A DNA stretch of 64,000 bases from Exiguobacterium mexicanum (GCF_005960665.1 NZ_CP040676.1:2080001-2144000), one strand, 5' to 3'; numbered from the stretch's first letter, positions 50,471 through 59,926 are shown. Numbers and translations: made by a program. Notes: generated by a model not told the origin, from the sequence alone.

Positions 50471-51246
50471 TGCGTTCCGTGCGTGGCGTCTCCTATGAGG
50501 TGCTCGAACGTGGGAGCGGCCGTCCCGTTTTGCTTCTTCATGGATTCACCGGGAGTGCGGCTTGGATCTCCCAGTTCCCTGAGCTCCCCGTCCGGCTCGT
50601 CGCCCCGTCGCTATTGCAACACGGCGGCACCGGACAGCAAGCGGTCGGGCGTGCCAAGATGAGTCAACAGATTAAAGACTTGTCGGTGCTACTCGATACG
50701 GACGAAGGTCCGTGGACGGTCGTCGGTTACTCGCTCGGCGGACGTATCGGGATGACACTCGCCGCCTATGATGATCGGGTCACCCATTTCATCGGCATTA
50801 GCACGACGCCCGGGCTCGACATAGCGGCTGAACGTCGACAACGCCGGCTTCAAGACGAAAAGCTCGCCGAATTCATCGAGCGAGCAGGACTTGAGGCGTT
50901 CGTTGACCGTTGGGAACGTCTTCCGCTCTGGCATCAAACCGACGAGATGCGCGCCGCCCTACGTCCTGAGCGGTTGGCCCAACGTCCAGCCGCACTCGCG
51001 GACAGCCTCCGCGCCATCGGGACGGGTAGCATGCCGTCGATCTGGCCGCTACTCGATTGTTTACCTCGCACCGATTTGATCGTCGGGGAACACGATGTGA
51101 AGTTTCAACAGATTGCTCGGAATATGCAGTTGATTCGTCCCGATATTGAAATTCATGAAATTTCGGACGCATCTCATGCTCCACATGTCGAGAATGCCCA
51201 ACAATTTGGTACAATGATAGAGAAATTGATTTTAGGGGGAATTTAA
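50470..51246 (+). CDS. menH: SHCHC synthase MenH
   Basis: A 258-residue alpha/beta hydrolase that eliminates pyruvate from SEPHCHC. The nucleophile S88 (VGYSLGGRIG), a GEHDVKF aspartate and a SHAPHVEN histidine form the triad; LLLHGFTGS gives the oxyanion turn. ATG 50470 overlaps the last base of the menD stop codon. The frame is open 16 codons upstream in menD but without a ribosome site. Confidence 0.9.
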   Translation: MRSVRGVSYEVLERGSGRPVLLLHGFTGSAAWISQFPELPVRLVAPSLLQHGGTGQQAVGRAKMSQQIKDLSVLLDTDEGPWTVVGYSLGGRIGMTLAAYDDRVTHFIGISTTPGLDIAAERRQRRLQDEKLAEFIERAGLEAFVDRWERLPLWHQTDEMRAALRPERLAQRPAALADSLRAIGTGSMPSIWPLLDCLPRTDLIVGEHDVKFQQIARNMQLIRPDIEIHEISDASHAPHVENAQQFGTMIEKLILGGI

Positions 51247-52071
51247 ATGGAATCAGTAGCAAACTGGACATCGGTCCGCACGTACGAAGATATCAAGTAC
51301 GAGAAGTGGAACGGCATCGCAAAAATTACCATCAACCGCCCGGAAGTACGGAACGCGTTCCGTCCACTCACGGTCAACGAGCTCATCGACGCGTTCGCAC
51401 GCGCCCGTGACGATAAAGAAGTCGGTGCCATCATCTTGACTGGTGAAGGCGATCAAGCCTTCTGCTCAGGCGGCGACCAAAAAGTCCGCGGCCACGGCGG
51501 CTACGTTGGTGACGACGAGATTCCACGCTTGAACGTCCTCGACCTTCAACGTTTGATTCGCGTCATCCCGAAACCAGTCATCGCCATGGTAGCCGGTTAT
51601 GCGATCGGTGGCGGACACGTCTTGCACGTCGTCTGTGACTTGACGATTGCAGCCGACAACGCTCGTTTCGGTCAAACTGGACCAAAAGTGGGCTCGTTCG
51701 ATGCCGGTTACGGTTCAGGTTACTTGGCCCGCATCATCGGCCACAAGAAAGCACGCGAAATCTGGTACCTCTGCCGTCAATACGACGCACAGCAAGCGCT
51801 TGACATGGGACTCGTCAACACGGTCGTTCCACTCGAGCAACTTGAAGCCGAGACGATCCAATGGTGCCAAGAGATCTTGCAACACTCTCCGACGGCCCTT
51901 CGCTTCTTGAAAGCAGCGATGAACGCCGACACGGACGGACTCGCAGGACTTCAACAGCTTGCCGGCGACGCGACGCTTCTCTACTACACGACAGACGAAG
52001 CAAAAGAAGGCCGCGACGCCTTCAAAGAAAAACGCGATCCAGACTTCGGTCAGTTCCCGCGTTTCCCGTAA
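51247..52071 (+). CDS. menB: 1,4-dihydroxy-2-naphthoyl-CoA synthase MenB
   Basis: A 274-residue crotonase-fold enzyme that cyclises o-succinylbenzoyl-CoA. The oxyanion-hole loop [12 protein letters not shown] and the [16 protein letters not shown] and [14 protein letters not shown] regions are diagnostic for MenB. It starts directly after the menH stop, with AGGGGG as ribosome site. A strong terminator hairpin follows before menE, so menB levels may exceed those of menE and menC. Confidence 0.95.
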   Translation: MESVANWTSVRTYEDIKYEKWNGIAKITINRPEVRNAFRPLTVNELIDAFARARDDKEVGAIILTGEGDQAFCSGGDQKVRGHGGYVGDDEIPRLNVLDLQRLIRVIPKPVIAMVAGYAIGGGHVLHVVCDLTIAADNARFGQTGPKVGSFDAGYGSGYLARIIGHKKAREIWYLCRQYDAQQALDMGLVNTVVPLEQLEAETIQWCQEILQHSPTALRFLKAAMNADTDGLAGLQQLAGDATLLYYTTDEAKEGRDAFKEKRDPDFGQFPRFP

Positions 52072-52079
52072 ATCGACAA

Positions 52080-52107
52080 AGAGTAGCGACTTCGCTACTC
52101 TTTTTTT
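52080..52107 (+). terminator. Terminator between menB and menE
   Basis: AGAGTAGCGA-ct-TCGCTACTCT followed by six Ts. It stands inside the men cluster; the menE ribosome site begins at once after the T-run. Confidence 0.88.
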
Positions 52108-52117
52108 GGAGGTTCTG

Positions 52118-53491
52118 ATGATGAATCGTTATGTGACACAACATCGACGCGACGCCATGGCACTCGTCACCGCGTCCGTCAGTTTGACTTGGGCCGAGTT
52201 AAGCACGGAAAGCTCCCGTTTGGCCCACTTCCTGGAACGGGTCGCACCCGAAGCCCGGCATATCGGATTACGCGCTGTGAACAGCGCTGATTATGTCATC
52301 GCTGTCCACGCCATCCAATTACTCGGAAAAGTACTCGTTCCGCTCAACACACGGTTGACGATGAGCGAACTGGCAGGACAAATCGAGACGGCCGATATCA
52401 ATGTATTGCTCGTCGATGAACCGATTGAACTGTCGATCACCCAATTCGCGTTGACGTCACGAGATGAGGCGTCACTCGCTACACCGCACGAGTGGGCAGA
52501 CGATGAAGTCATGTCGCTCATGTTCACCTCAGGCACGACTGGACGGGCCAAGGCCGTAAAGCAGACGTTCGGCAATCACGTCGCGAGCGCCGAGGCGGCC
52601 AAGACGCGCCTCGGTTACGGGATAAGTGACCGGATGCTCGTCGTGACGCCGCTCTTCCATATGAGCGGACTCGCGCAAGTGTATCGGAGCGCTCGTTTCG
52701 GTTCGCTACTATACGTCGAACCGAAGTTCGATGTCGCTCGTACACTCGAGTTGATTGCGACGGCAAGAATCACCCACATCTCGCTCGTTGCGGTCATGCT
52801 TAAGCGGCTCCTCGACGCAGGTCTCTCCCGCCATCAGTTGCAACTTCTGCTCGTCGGCGGCGGTCCCGTACCGCGTCCGTTGCTCGAAGAAGCCGAGCGG
52901 CGGCAGTTACCGGTCGCCCAGACGTACGGGATGACGGAGACGTGTTCGCAAGTCGCGACGCTGTTGCCAGCCGAGGCACTCGCCCACATCGGTTCGAGCG
53001 GTCAAGCAATCGCGCCGACCCAACTCCGTATCAATGCGGATGGGGAGATTGAAGTGAACGGACCGACGGTGACCCCTGGTTACTATAAACAGCCAGAGGC
53101 CGATGCTTGGACGCCCGACGGCTATTGGCAAACGGGCGACCTCGGCACGATGAAAGACGGTTACTTGTACGTCCATGACCGCCGCAGTGATTTGATCATC
53201 TCCGGCGGTGAGAACATTTATCCGGCCGAAATCGAGAGCGTGTTATTGCGTTGCCCGGGCATTCAAGACGTCGGGGTCGTCGGTCGTCCCGACCCGACTT
53301 GGGGAGCGGTACCCGTCGCCTTCACGGTCGGTACGTTCGATTTCGATGAGGCGATTCAGCTGCTGCACGACCATCTGGCATCTTATAAACATCCGAAAGC
53401 ATGGATTGCCGTCGACGAGCTGCCTCGTAACGCCAACGGTAAATTGATGCGTCATCGCTTAAAGGAGGCTGACCATGATTCGTCGCGCTGA
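52118..53491 (+). CDS. menE: o-Succinylbenzoate-CoA ligase MenE
   Basis: A 457-residue ANL-superfamily adenylating enzyme. It has the P-loop MFTSGTTGRAK, the QTYGMTETCSQ motif, the YWQTGDLG aspartate, DLIISGGENIYPAEIE and the catalytic lysine in NANGKLMRHRL. It activates o-succinylbenzoate to its CoA ester. ATG 52118 follows GGAGG by five bases, directly behind a terminator. It overlaps menC by 17 bases. Confidence 0.92.
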   Translation: MMNRYVTQHRRDAMALVTASVSLTWAELSTESSRLAHFLERVAPEARHIGLRAVNSADYVIAVHAIQLLGKVLVPLNTRLTMSELAGQIETADINVLLVDEPIELSITQFALTSRDEASLATPHEWADDEVMSLMFTSGTTGRAKAVKQTFGNHVASAEAAKTRLGYGISDRMLVVTPLFHMSGLAQVYRSARFGSLLYVEPKFDVARTLELIATARITHISLVAVMLKRLLDAGLSRHQLQLLLVGGGPVPRPLLEEAERRQLPVAQTYGMTETCSQVATLLPAEALAHIGSSGQAIAPTQLRINADGEIEVNGPTVTPGYYKQPEADAWTPDGYWQTGDLGTMKDGYLYVHDRRSDLIISGGENIYPAEIESVLLRCPGIQDVGVVGRPDPTWGAVPVAFTVGTFDFDEAIQLLHDHLASYKHPKAWIAVDELPRNANGKLMRHRLKEADHDSSR

Positions 53492-54542
53492 ACTGTATAT
53501 CGTCCCCCTCACGTTCAAACATCCGATTGTCACCGCCCACGCCGTGTTGACGACGAGACGGACGGTCATTCTCCGGCTGGAGACGGTCGACGGTGTTGTC
53601 GGCTACGGGGAAGGTGTCGCGTTCGAGACGCCATGGTATACGGCTGAGACCGTCCGCTCCGTCATCGATACGTCCGCTTTGATTGTCCAACTTCTGAAAG
53701 GGATGACGTTGTCTGCCACCTCGTTCGGTCCCCATGTCAGCTCGATCATCGGCCAACCGATGGCGAAAGCGATGTGGGAGAGCGCTCTATGGGAAGTGGA
53801 AGCGGCCCGCGCGAATCAGACATTAAAACAATACGTCCAAGCCGGCGATGCCGTGGCATGCGGCCGGACGATTGGCATCGGTCTGCTCAGTCAGACGTTG
53901 AACGCCATCGAGGCTGCGCTCGCGTCCGGATTCGACCGGATCAAGTTAAAAGCGTCCCCGCATGAACTGCTTCCTGCGCTCGGCGAGATTCGCAGCGTTT
54001 TTCCGGACGCCCCGCTCATGATTGATTTGAACGGAAGTGGCTCCGAGCAATCGCTTGACTGGTTCGAGGCATTGGACACCTACCGTCTCTTGATGATCGA
54101 ACAGCCTTATCCGAGCACATATTGGGTCGAGACAGCGGACTTGCAGGCACGGCTCACCACACCGATTTGTCTCGATGAATCGATCAGTGCGGCTCAAGAC
54201 GTGGCGACGATGCATCGACTTCGAGCCGGTCGCATCGTCAATATCAAACCGGCCCGCGTCGGCGGCTGGAGCGAGGCGCTCGCGATTCGCGATAGCGGCA
54301 CCCCCTACTGGGTCGGTGGGATGTATGAGTCCTCCATCGGCCGTTATCACACGCTCTTATTCGCCTCATTGAACGGAACCGCCTACCCGGCCGATATGGC
54401 CGGGACGAGCGCTTACTTCGAGACCGATTTGCTCGATACCCCGCTCGAAGTCGAGAACGGACAATTGATGCTTCCCGACCAGGTCGCACCGGATTGGACG
54501 AAAATCGAGCAACTGAGCGAACAGACGATTCGACTCCTGTAA
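53475..54542 (+). CDS. menC: o-Succinylbenzoate synthase MenC
   Basis: A 355-residue enolase-superfamily enzyme dehydrating SHCHC. Catalytic lysines in KLKASP, metal ligands in MIDLNGSG, MIEQP and CLDESIS, and the IKPARVGG lysine are visible. It has the N-terminal capping domain (about 1-130). AAAGGAGG lies within the menE end. It is the last gene of the men cluster, closed by a strong terminator. Confidence 0.92.
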   Translation: MIRRAELYIVPLTFKHPIVTAHAVLTTRRTVILRLETVDGVVGYGEGVAFETPWYTAETVRSVIDTSALIVQLLKGMTLSATSFGPHVSSIIGQPMAKAMWESALWEVEAARANQTLKQYVQAGDAVACGRTIGIGLLSQTLNAIEAALASGFDRIKLKASPHELLPALGEIRSVFPDAPLMIDLNGSGSEQSLDWFEALDTYRLLMIEQPYPSTYWVETADLQARLTTPICLDESISAAQDVATMHRLRAGRIVNIKPARVGGWSEALAIRDSGTPYWVGGMYESSIGRYHTLLFASLNGTAYPADMAGTSAYFETDLLDTPLEVENGQLMLPDQVAPDWTKIEQLSEQTIRLL

Positions 54543-54553
54543 AAACTCCGCAA

Positions 54554-54586
54554 AAAAGGCGGCAGACTTCGCGTCTGCCGCCTTTT
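54554..54586. terminator. Bidirectional terminator between menC and map
   Basis: AAAAGGCGGCAGAC-ttcgc-GTCTGCCGCCTTTT, perfect stem between convergent genes. Confidence 0.94.
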
Positions 54587-54591
54587 CATCG

Positions 54592-55341
54592 TTAACGGAA
54601 TGTGCCCGTCAATACTTCATAGCCGTCTTTCGTGACGACGACCGTGTGCTCGAACTGGGAGACGAGGCTGTTGTTCGGGGTGAACAACGACCAACCGTCC
54701 TCTTCTGATTGATAGACGATTTCATCTTTTGTCGAGATGAACGTCTCGACGGCAATGACTTGTCCTTCTTTCAAGATGTCGTTCTCTTCACGGCTATAGT
54801 AGTTGGAAATCGTCTCCGGCTCACCGTGGAGCGTGCGACCGAGGCCATGGCCCGCCAAGTTACGAATGACCGTGAAGCCGTTCTTACGGGCATCGGCATA
54901 AATCGCTTTCCCGATTTGGTTGACCTTGACGCCCGCCTTCACTTTGCTGAGACCCGCTTCGAGCGATGTCAATGACACTTCGACCAACCGCTCGTGTTTA
55001 GCCGATTTCGGTGTGCCCGCGATGACCGTACGTCCTGTGTCGGCATAGTAGCCGTCCTTCACGGCCGATACGTCGACGTTGACCACGTCGCCGTCTTGGA
55101 TGACGAGGTCACCTGGAATCCCATGGGCTGCGACTTCATTGATGGAGATACACGTATAACCCGGGAACTCATACATCGTGATTGGGGCCGAGGCGGCCCC
55201 TTCCGCTTCTAAAACACGCTGCCCGATTTCATCCAACTGTTTCGTCGTCATGCCTGGCTTGACTGCTTTCGCCATCTCATCGCGAGCCAAGGCGACAATC
55301 CGCCCAATCTCGCGCAATGCATCGTAATCATAATCTAACAT
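54592..55341 (-). CDS. map: Methionine aminopeptidase, type I
   Basis: A 249-residue pita-bread metallopeptidase that removes N-terminal methionine. Metal ligands are recognisable as VNVDVSAVKDGYYADTGRT (two aspartates), the histidine in LAGHGLGR, and glutamates in AVETFIST and FEHTVVV. The start is read as ATG 55341, seven bases after GAGG; the ATG just before it (55344) is possible. It is outside the ribosomal-protein operon, so it resembles the second copy (YflG) of Bacillus. Confidence 0.88.
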   Translation of the reverse strand: MLDYDYDALREIGRIVALARDEMAKAVKPGMTTKQLDEIGQRVLEAEGAASAPITMYEFPGYTCISINEVAAHGIPGDLVIQDGDVVNVDVSAVKDGYYADTGRTVIAGTPKSAKHERLVEVSLTSLEAGLSKVKAGVKVNQIGKAIYADARKNGFTVIRNLAGHGLGRTLHGEPETISNYYSREENDILKEGQVIAVETFISTKDEIVYQSEEDGWSLFTPNNSLVSQFEHTVVVTKDGYEVLTGTFR

Positions 55342-55352
55342 CATTTTCCCTC

Positions 55353-56537
55353 TCAATCTAATAGTCGATTTTGATATAAGAACTCTTCAGATAAATCGGC
55401 AAACAAGAACATGCCGTCCGGTAACGGATAACTGAACGTCCGCGTCACTTCGTTCGAACTGAAGTCGCGATAATCCTCGGACAAGTAGCCCCGTCCGCGC
55501 ACGTCCATCGCTGCCATCGTCCGAATAAAGTACGGACGGAAACTCCAATTATAGCCGCGATACGTGTTATCGACCGTCCAAGCGGACTGTGCCTGATAGA
55601 CGTTTGCGCTCGTCTGGAACCCGGTTTGGTCCGTCAAATAGTAACGGACGAACGTCCCTTCGAGTTTCGGGGCAATATGGAGCAACCATTCATCTTTCTT
55701 ATCGCGCGACCACTTCCCGCTTTGGACGAGGTCGTGGATTTGTTTATGGAGTTCGAACTCCAATTCATATAATCGCTTTAATCGCTCTTGATCGTGTAAG
55801 AAGAACGACGGTACTTCTTGCGTCAATACGCTCATACCTTTCGCTTCGCGCGGCGGCATCGCATCGCTTTGCCCGAGGAGACTTCCCATATAATAACGTC
55901 CGCCATGACGCCACGCATAACGCAACTGTCCGAGATGGTCGATCGATTTATAGAGGAGCGGAGCCCCGAGACGGGAAGCGATATATTCCATCGTCTGAAG
56001 CATTTGCGGATACGTGACCGATAACGTCTTCTTCTCGACCATCGTCGCCAAATCGACGAGCAACATCTCAGGCGCCACCGTCATGATGTCTTCGATGCTC
56101 GTTGATTCTGCGAAGTCGAGCGCGACTTTAACACCAGATGAACGATAATATTGGACGACTCGTGACAAGCGTGACACGTCAACGAGATCCGTCCCTTGAA
56201 GCGTCACATAAATGCGATGGAGCGGGAAGTTCAATTCTCGAAGCGGGGCCAAAAACGCCTCGCCTCCTTGTTCGAGAATCCACTCTGACCGACATCGGAA
56301 CGTGACGAATTGCGTCGCATCCCTTAACTGTTCGGCCGCTAAACGCTCCATCCGTTTGGCGATATCGAGCTGATACTCGAGCGGAACGTCATCGTCGTAA
56401 AAGAATGGGGTGAGCGACTCGCCCCTGAACTGTCCATGGACCATATAACCTTCTACTTGGAAGGTGGCGGCTCCCAGGATTGGTTCAAATGTCACTTCGA
56501 CTTCTTCTGGATTCATCATCACATCCACTGCGTCCAA
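55353..56537 (-). CDS. Degenerate EAL-domain protein (YkuI-like)
   Basis: A 394-residue protein with a c-di-GMP phosphodiesterase-like EAL domain (about 1-240) and a C-terminal PAS/Cache-like domain (about 260-390; GFQTSANVYQ, GYNWSFRPYF), the layout of YkuI. The signature EAL position reads YMVHGQ, so the catalytic glutamate is replaced by Met. The usual DDFGTG loop is DFAEST. It is therefore probably a receptor or an inactive enzyme. TTG 56537 follows GAGGTG by six bases. Same strand as map, 11 bases upstream of it. Confidence 0.75.
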   Translation of the reverse strand: MDAVDVMMNPEEVEVTFEPILGAATFQVEGYMVHGQFRGESLTPFFYDDDVPLEYQLDIAKRMERLAAEQLRDATQFVTFRCRSEWILEQGGEAFLAPLRELNFPLHRIYVTLQGTDLVDVSRLSRVVQYYRSSGVKVALDFAESTSIEDIMTVAPEMLLVDLATMVEKKTLSVTYPQMLQTMEYIASRLGAPLLYKSIDHLGQLRYAWRHGGRYYMGSLLGQSDAMPPREAKGMSVLTQEVPSFFLHDQERLKRLYELEFELHKQIHDLVQSGKWSRDKKDEWLLHIAPKLEGTFVRYYLTDQTGFQTSANVYQAQSAWTVDNTYRGYNWSFRPYFIRTMAAMDVRGRGYLSEDYRDFSSNEVTRTFSYPLPDGMFLFADLSEEFLYQNRLLD

Positions 56538-56581
56538 CTTGATCACCTCGTCTTTTTTCTAAACACGAAAGCGAGCTGGGT

Positions 56582-56833
56582 TCAGCTCGCTCGTGTATGC
56601 ACATACATATAGGCACCGAAACAAGCAATGAAATATACGATACTCATCACACCGTAGCCGATTCCCATCTTCCCGCCCACGCCGATGGCCATCACAAGCC
56701 AAATCATCGCGCCGAACAGAAGCGTGGCGACCGGGATATATCGAAAATTCGGACGCTCGGTCCGCGTAATAATCGGTTTCAAAGCCAGAACGCACGCCAC
56801 TAGTATGACGAGACCAAAACCTAGTTCAATCAT
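56582..56833 (-). CDS. Small three-helix membrane protein
   Basis: An 83-residue protein with three hydrophobic segments (about 3-20, 30-48 and 52-75), not assigned to a family with confidence; it recalls YesK-like proteins. ATG 56833 has GAGGTG seven bases upstream. A hairpin, GCGAGCTG-aacc-CAGCTCGC on the minus strand, overlaps its stop codon and leads into the YkuI-like gene. Confidence 0.6.
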   Translation of the reverse strand: MIELGFGLVILVACVLALKPIITRTERPNFRYIPVATLLFGAMIWLVMAIGVGGKMGIGYGVMSIVYFIACFGAYMYVHTRAS

Positions 56834-56883
56834 CCGTTGACACCTCATTTTTCTGTCTCTACTCATTTAGTGTAGCATGACAC

Positions 56884-56926
56884 CAAAAAAAAAACCGCAA
56901 ATCCACTTAGGGAGATGCGGTTTTAG
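56884..56926 (-). terminator. Terminator after cshA
   Basis: On the minus strand AAAACCGCATCTCC, loop, GGATTTGCGGTTTT followed by a long T-run; one bulge in the stem. Confidence 0.85.
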
Positions 56927-56933
56927 TTATTGA

Positions 56934-58442
56934 TTAGTCACGCGGACGGCGTGGGCCACGGTCGTCTGAACGACGACGGTCGTCTCCACCCGTGCGTTTG
57001 CCACGGTATCCACCGCCGCCACCGCTGCGTCCACCACGGTCACCGCCACCACGACGTTCTCCGCCGCCGCTGCGATTTCCACGGTATCCACCACGGTCGT
57101 TACGTCCACCTTGACGTTTGACGCGTACTGGTTCTGCATACGAGATTTCAACCGGAGTTGAATCTGGCTCTTTCGTCAATCCACGAAGTGCCGCTGCAAG
57201 AAGCTCGACTGCTTCGTATTCTTCAAGAAGCTCAGTCGCAAGTTGCGTGTAAGCTTTGAAGTCGCCCGCTTGAACACGTTCGATCAATTCTTCAGCTGAT
57301 TGCTTTTGGTTGCCCTCGAGCACTTCTGCGATTGTCGGTACGTGACGACGGTTCATTTTCTTGTTCGTTACGCGTTCGATTGCTTTGACTTGACCGAATT
57401 CACGTGGCGTGATGAACGTAAGGGCTGTACCTGTTTTACCAGCGCGGCCTGTACGTCCGATGCGGTGCACGTAGCTTTCCGGATCTTGTGGGACGTCAAA
57501 GTTGTAAACGTGAGTAACACCTGAGATATCAAGACCACGGGCTGCAACGTCTGTCGCGACCAAGATGTCAATCGTGCCGTTTTTGAAACGACGGATGACT
57601 TGGTCACGTTTTGATTGCGTTAAGTCACCGTGAAGACCATCAGCCGTGTAACCACGTTTGATGAGTGCTTCTGTCACTTCGTCAACACGTTTCTTCGTAC
57701 GAGCGAAGATGATGCTGAGTTCTGGCGAGTCGATGTCGATCAAACGGCAAAGCGTATCGAATTTTTGACCTTCGCGCAATTCAAGGAATTGTTGGTTGAT
57801 GTTCTCAACTGTCATTTCCTTCGCTTTTACTTTGATGATTGTCGGCGACTTCATGAAGCGCTCAGCAATCTTCTTGATTTGTGGTGGCATTGTTGCAGAG
57901 AAGAGAAGCGTTTGACGTTCAGCCGGAAGGCCTTTCAAAATCATCTCGATGTCTTCAACGAAGCCCATGTTGAGCATTTCATCTGCCTCGTCCAAGATCA
58001 CAGTTTGGATCTCGTCGAGTTTGATCGTCTTACGCTTCATGTGGTCCATGAGGCGGCCCGGTGTGGCAACGACGATTTGTGGGTTCTTTTTCAAACCACG
58101 GATTTGGCGGTCGATTTGTTGGCCACCGTATACTGGAAGTGCGTAAACGCGCTTCGCTTCACCGATTTTGTTCAATTCTTCTGCAACTTGAATCGCAAGT
58201 TCACGTGTCGGTGCAAGAACAAGTGCTTGGACTTGACGTGCCTTTGTGTCGATTCGCTCAATTGTCGGAATACCGAAAGCTGCTGTTTTCCCTGTACCTG
58301 TTTGCGCTTGACCTAATACGTCCACTCCTGTGAGTGCGACAGGAATTGTCTCAGCTTGGATCGGTGTAGCTTCTTCGAAGCCCATTTTGAGTACACCTTT
58401 TACTAATGCTTCACTTAACTGTAAATCTTGGAATTTTGTCAA
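56934..58442 (-). CDS. cshA: DEAD-box RNA helicase CshA
   Basis: A 502-residue helicase of the RNA degradosome and cold adaptation. It has the Q-motif ([14 protein letters not shown]), Walker [13 protein letters not shown] ([10 protein letters not shown]), SAT, and [10 protein letters not shown]. The C-terminal tail from about residue 430 is rich in Arg and Gly ([17 protein letters not shown]), typical of RNA-binding tails. TTG 58442 is preferred: AAAGGAG lies eight bases upstream and the family begins near there. A terminator-like hairpin lies in the leader. Codon use is that of a highly expressed gene. Confidence 0.92.
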   Translation of the reverse strand: MTKFQDLQLSEALVKGVLKMGFEEATPIQAETIPVALTGVDVLGQAQTGTGKTAAFGIPTIERIDTKARQVQALVLAPTRELAIQVAEELNKIGEAKRVYALPVYGGQQIDRQIRGLKKNPQIVVATPGRLMDHMKRKTIKLDEIQTVILDEADEMLNMGFVEDIEMILKGLPAERQTLLFSATMPPQIKKIAERFMKSPTIIKVKAKEMTVENINQQFLELREGQKFDTLCRLIDIDSPELSIIFARTKKRVDEVTEALIKRGYTADGLHGDLTQSKRDQVIRRFKNGTIDILVATDVAARGLDISGVTHVYNFDVPQDPESYVHRIGRTGRAGKTGTALTFITPREFGQVKAIERVTNKKMNRRHVPTIAEVLEGNQKQSAEELIERVQAGDFKAYTQLATELLEEYEAVELLAAALRGLTKEPDSTPVEISYAEPVRVKRQGGRNDRGGYRGNRSGGGERRGGGDRGGRSGGGGGYRGKRTGGDDRRRSDDRGPRRPRD

Positions 58443-58463
58443 ATTATATTCTCCTTTTTTCAT

Positions 58464-58501
58464 ACAAAAAACGTCTGAGGTTTTGTTCTACAGACGTTTT
58501 T
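58464..58501 (-). terminator. Terminator-like hairpin in the cshA 5' leader
   Basis: On the minus strand AAAAACGTCTG, a 13-base loop, CAGACGTTTTT then TGT. It lies about 20 bases upstream of the cshA start codon. It could be an attenuator of cshA or the end of an upstream transcript. Confidence 0.55.
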
Positions 58502-58605
58502 CCAATGTTTCCTCGTAGTCAACTTTACTAACTATAACGTATTTGTTTCTAAAATGAAAGAAATACATTCTAAAACTTTTCATAGCCACCTGGACATGAG
58601 TTATC

Positions 58606-59457
58606 TTATTTCAATTTATAGCCGTTGTCGAGTTTTTCAACTTGCTTTTCTTTCAGCAGTTTCCCGAGCGCGCGTTTGAACGCCGCTTTACTCATCCCGA
58701 ACTCACGATCGATCACGTCCGGCGCCGTCTTGTCGCCGTAAGGCATTTGGCCGCCGCGTTCTTCAATATAAGCACGGATACTTTCCGCGTCCGGGTCGAT
58801 GGCTTCATATGCCCGCGGTTTCATCGAGACGAGTACCGTCCCGTCTTGTTTCACTTGCGTCACACGCACGGTCAATTGCTCACCGAGACGTGGCCAACGT
58901 GTCATCTCTGCTTCATGTAAGAAACCGAGTGATTCATTTTCGACCCAGACGTTCACACCGACTTCGCGTCGATTGACGACGACCGCATGGACATCTTGAT
59001 TGCCCCATTCCTCTTTAGCGGGACGCGCCAACAAGTTCAAGTACGCATAGTGGGCCGGTTCCCCGAGAAGACGGCTCTTTTGATCGTACTTGAGACGAAT
59101 GCAAAGCTTGTCCCCTTCTTTTGGCCAATACGACCGGTTCTCAGGAAGATCATCTAATGAGACGAGTACATCCTTTTGAATCCCGATATTGACGAACACA
59201 CCGGTGTTATACCGGACTCCAGTCACTTCATACCACTCATAGTCATCGAACGTGACGCTCGGAATCGTCATCGTCGAAGCGAGACGTCCTTCTGAGTCGT
59301 GATAAAGGAAGACCCGCACCGTCTGTCCGACTGTGACTTCCTCAGTTTGTTCTTTTCGATGAAGGAGTACCTCTTCGCGACCGTTTCCGATAAACACACC
59401 AAAATCAGCTGAACGTTCCGCGACCAAGTCTACTACTTCTCCTGCACGTAATGCCAT
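58606..59457 (-). CDS. cvfB: S1-domain RNA-binding protein CvfB (YitL)
   Basis: A 283-residue protein made of three S1-like OB domains (about 1-65, 68-145, 150-215) and a C-terminal winged-helix domain (about 225-283, YGDKTAPDVIDREFGMSK in part). This is the CvfB/YitL layout; the staphylococcal protein affects virulence gene expression and binds RNA. ATG 59457 is chosen by comparison with the family; AAAGGATG lies about ten bases upstream. It reads away from the 288-base gap at 59458-59745. Confidence 0.88.
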   Translation of the reverse strand: MALRAGEVVDLVAERSADFGVFIGNGREEVLLHRKEQTEEVTVGQTVRVFLYHDSEGRLASTMTIPSVTFDDYEWYEVTGVRYNTGVFVNIGIQKDVLVSLDDLPENRSYWPKEGDKLCIRLKYDQKSRLLGEPAHYAYLNLLARPAKEEWGNQDVHAVVVNRREVGVNVWVENESLGFLHEAEMTRWPRLGEQLTVRVTQVKQDGTVLVSMKPRAYEAIDPDAESIRAYIEERGGQMPYGDKTAPDVIDREFGMSKAAFKRALGKLLKEKQVEKLDNGYKLK

Positions 59458-59745
59458 ACAATCCACATCCTTTTTCATCTGTTACTGTCAGTATACCTAC
59501 CTACACACGTTCCTAATCATATCACGTTCGATTTCCTTACTCCGTTCAATTGTGTCTAAAATGTGAACAAGATTACCCCCCCGTTATGCTAAATGGGTCC
59601 GTATACTAGCTTCTATATTTCAAATTTTGTGACAATTTTGTGAACGTGCATTTTCCATCTAGTATCCACATTTTGAAAACGTTATTATTAAGGAAGTGTT
59701 GTTTAACGATTTAGGTTTCAGCCATGGCCGAACGGGGGATATAAA
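59458..59745. promoter_or_regulatory. Intergenic region with tandem repeat and promoter candidate
   Basis: Between cvfB and the small gene at 59746 the sequence is A+T-rich. It holds a tandem 11-base repeat AATTTTGTGAC / AATTTTGTGAA (59623-59644), whose second copy supplies TTGTGA (59638-59643). This is followed after 16 bases by TAGTAT, a promoter candidate for the small gene. No tRNA-like or riboswitch structure was recognised. Confidence 0.4.
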
Positions 59746-59895
59746 ATGTTTGATGTACAATCTCGATCATTCGCGAAGCGCTTCATGAAAGGCTTATTGA
59801 TTGCTTTCTTCGCGCTACTCGCTTCACTTAGCTTCATTTTTTCAAACGGAGTCGATACGAACGTATCCTCATCCGTCACGATGGTCCAAGAGTAA
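59746..59895 (+). CDS. Small single-pass membrane peptide, 49 residues
   Basis: A 49-codon frame with GGGGG seven bases before its ATG and a terminator directly overlapping its stop, which together support a real gene. It has a basic N-terminus (SRSFAKRFMKG) and one hydrophobic segment (residues about 16-32), then a short polar end. No family is recognised. It could be a small regulatory membrane protein or a secreted peptide. Confidence 0.55.
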   Translation: MFDVQSRSFAKRFMKGLLIAFFALLASLSFIFSNGVDTNVSSSVTMVQE

Positions 59896-59926
59896 ACGCC
59901 CTCTCCTGACAGAAGGCGTTTTTTTT
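59894..59926 (+). terminator. Terminator after the 49-residue gene
   Basis: AACGCC, a 14-base loop, GGCGTT followed by eight Ts; the short stem overlaps the stop codon. Confidence 0.75.

Noticed and set aside
51959-52117. N-terminal extension of menE into menB
   Set aside because: The extra residues are out-of-frame menB sequence and cross a terminator; ATG 52118 has a proper ribosome site.
57630-58316. Plus-strand open frame of about 228 codons opposite cshA
   Set aside because: The translation is rich in Cys, Phe and His without any domain; cshA on the other strand is unmistakable.
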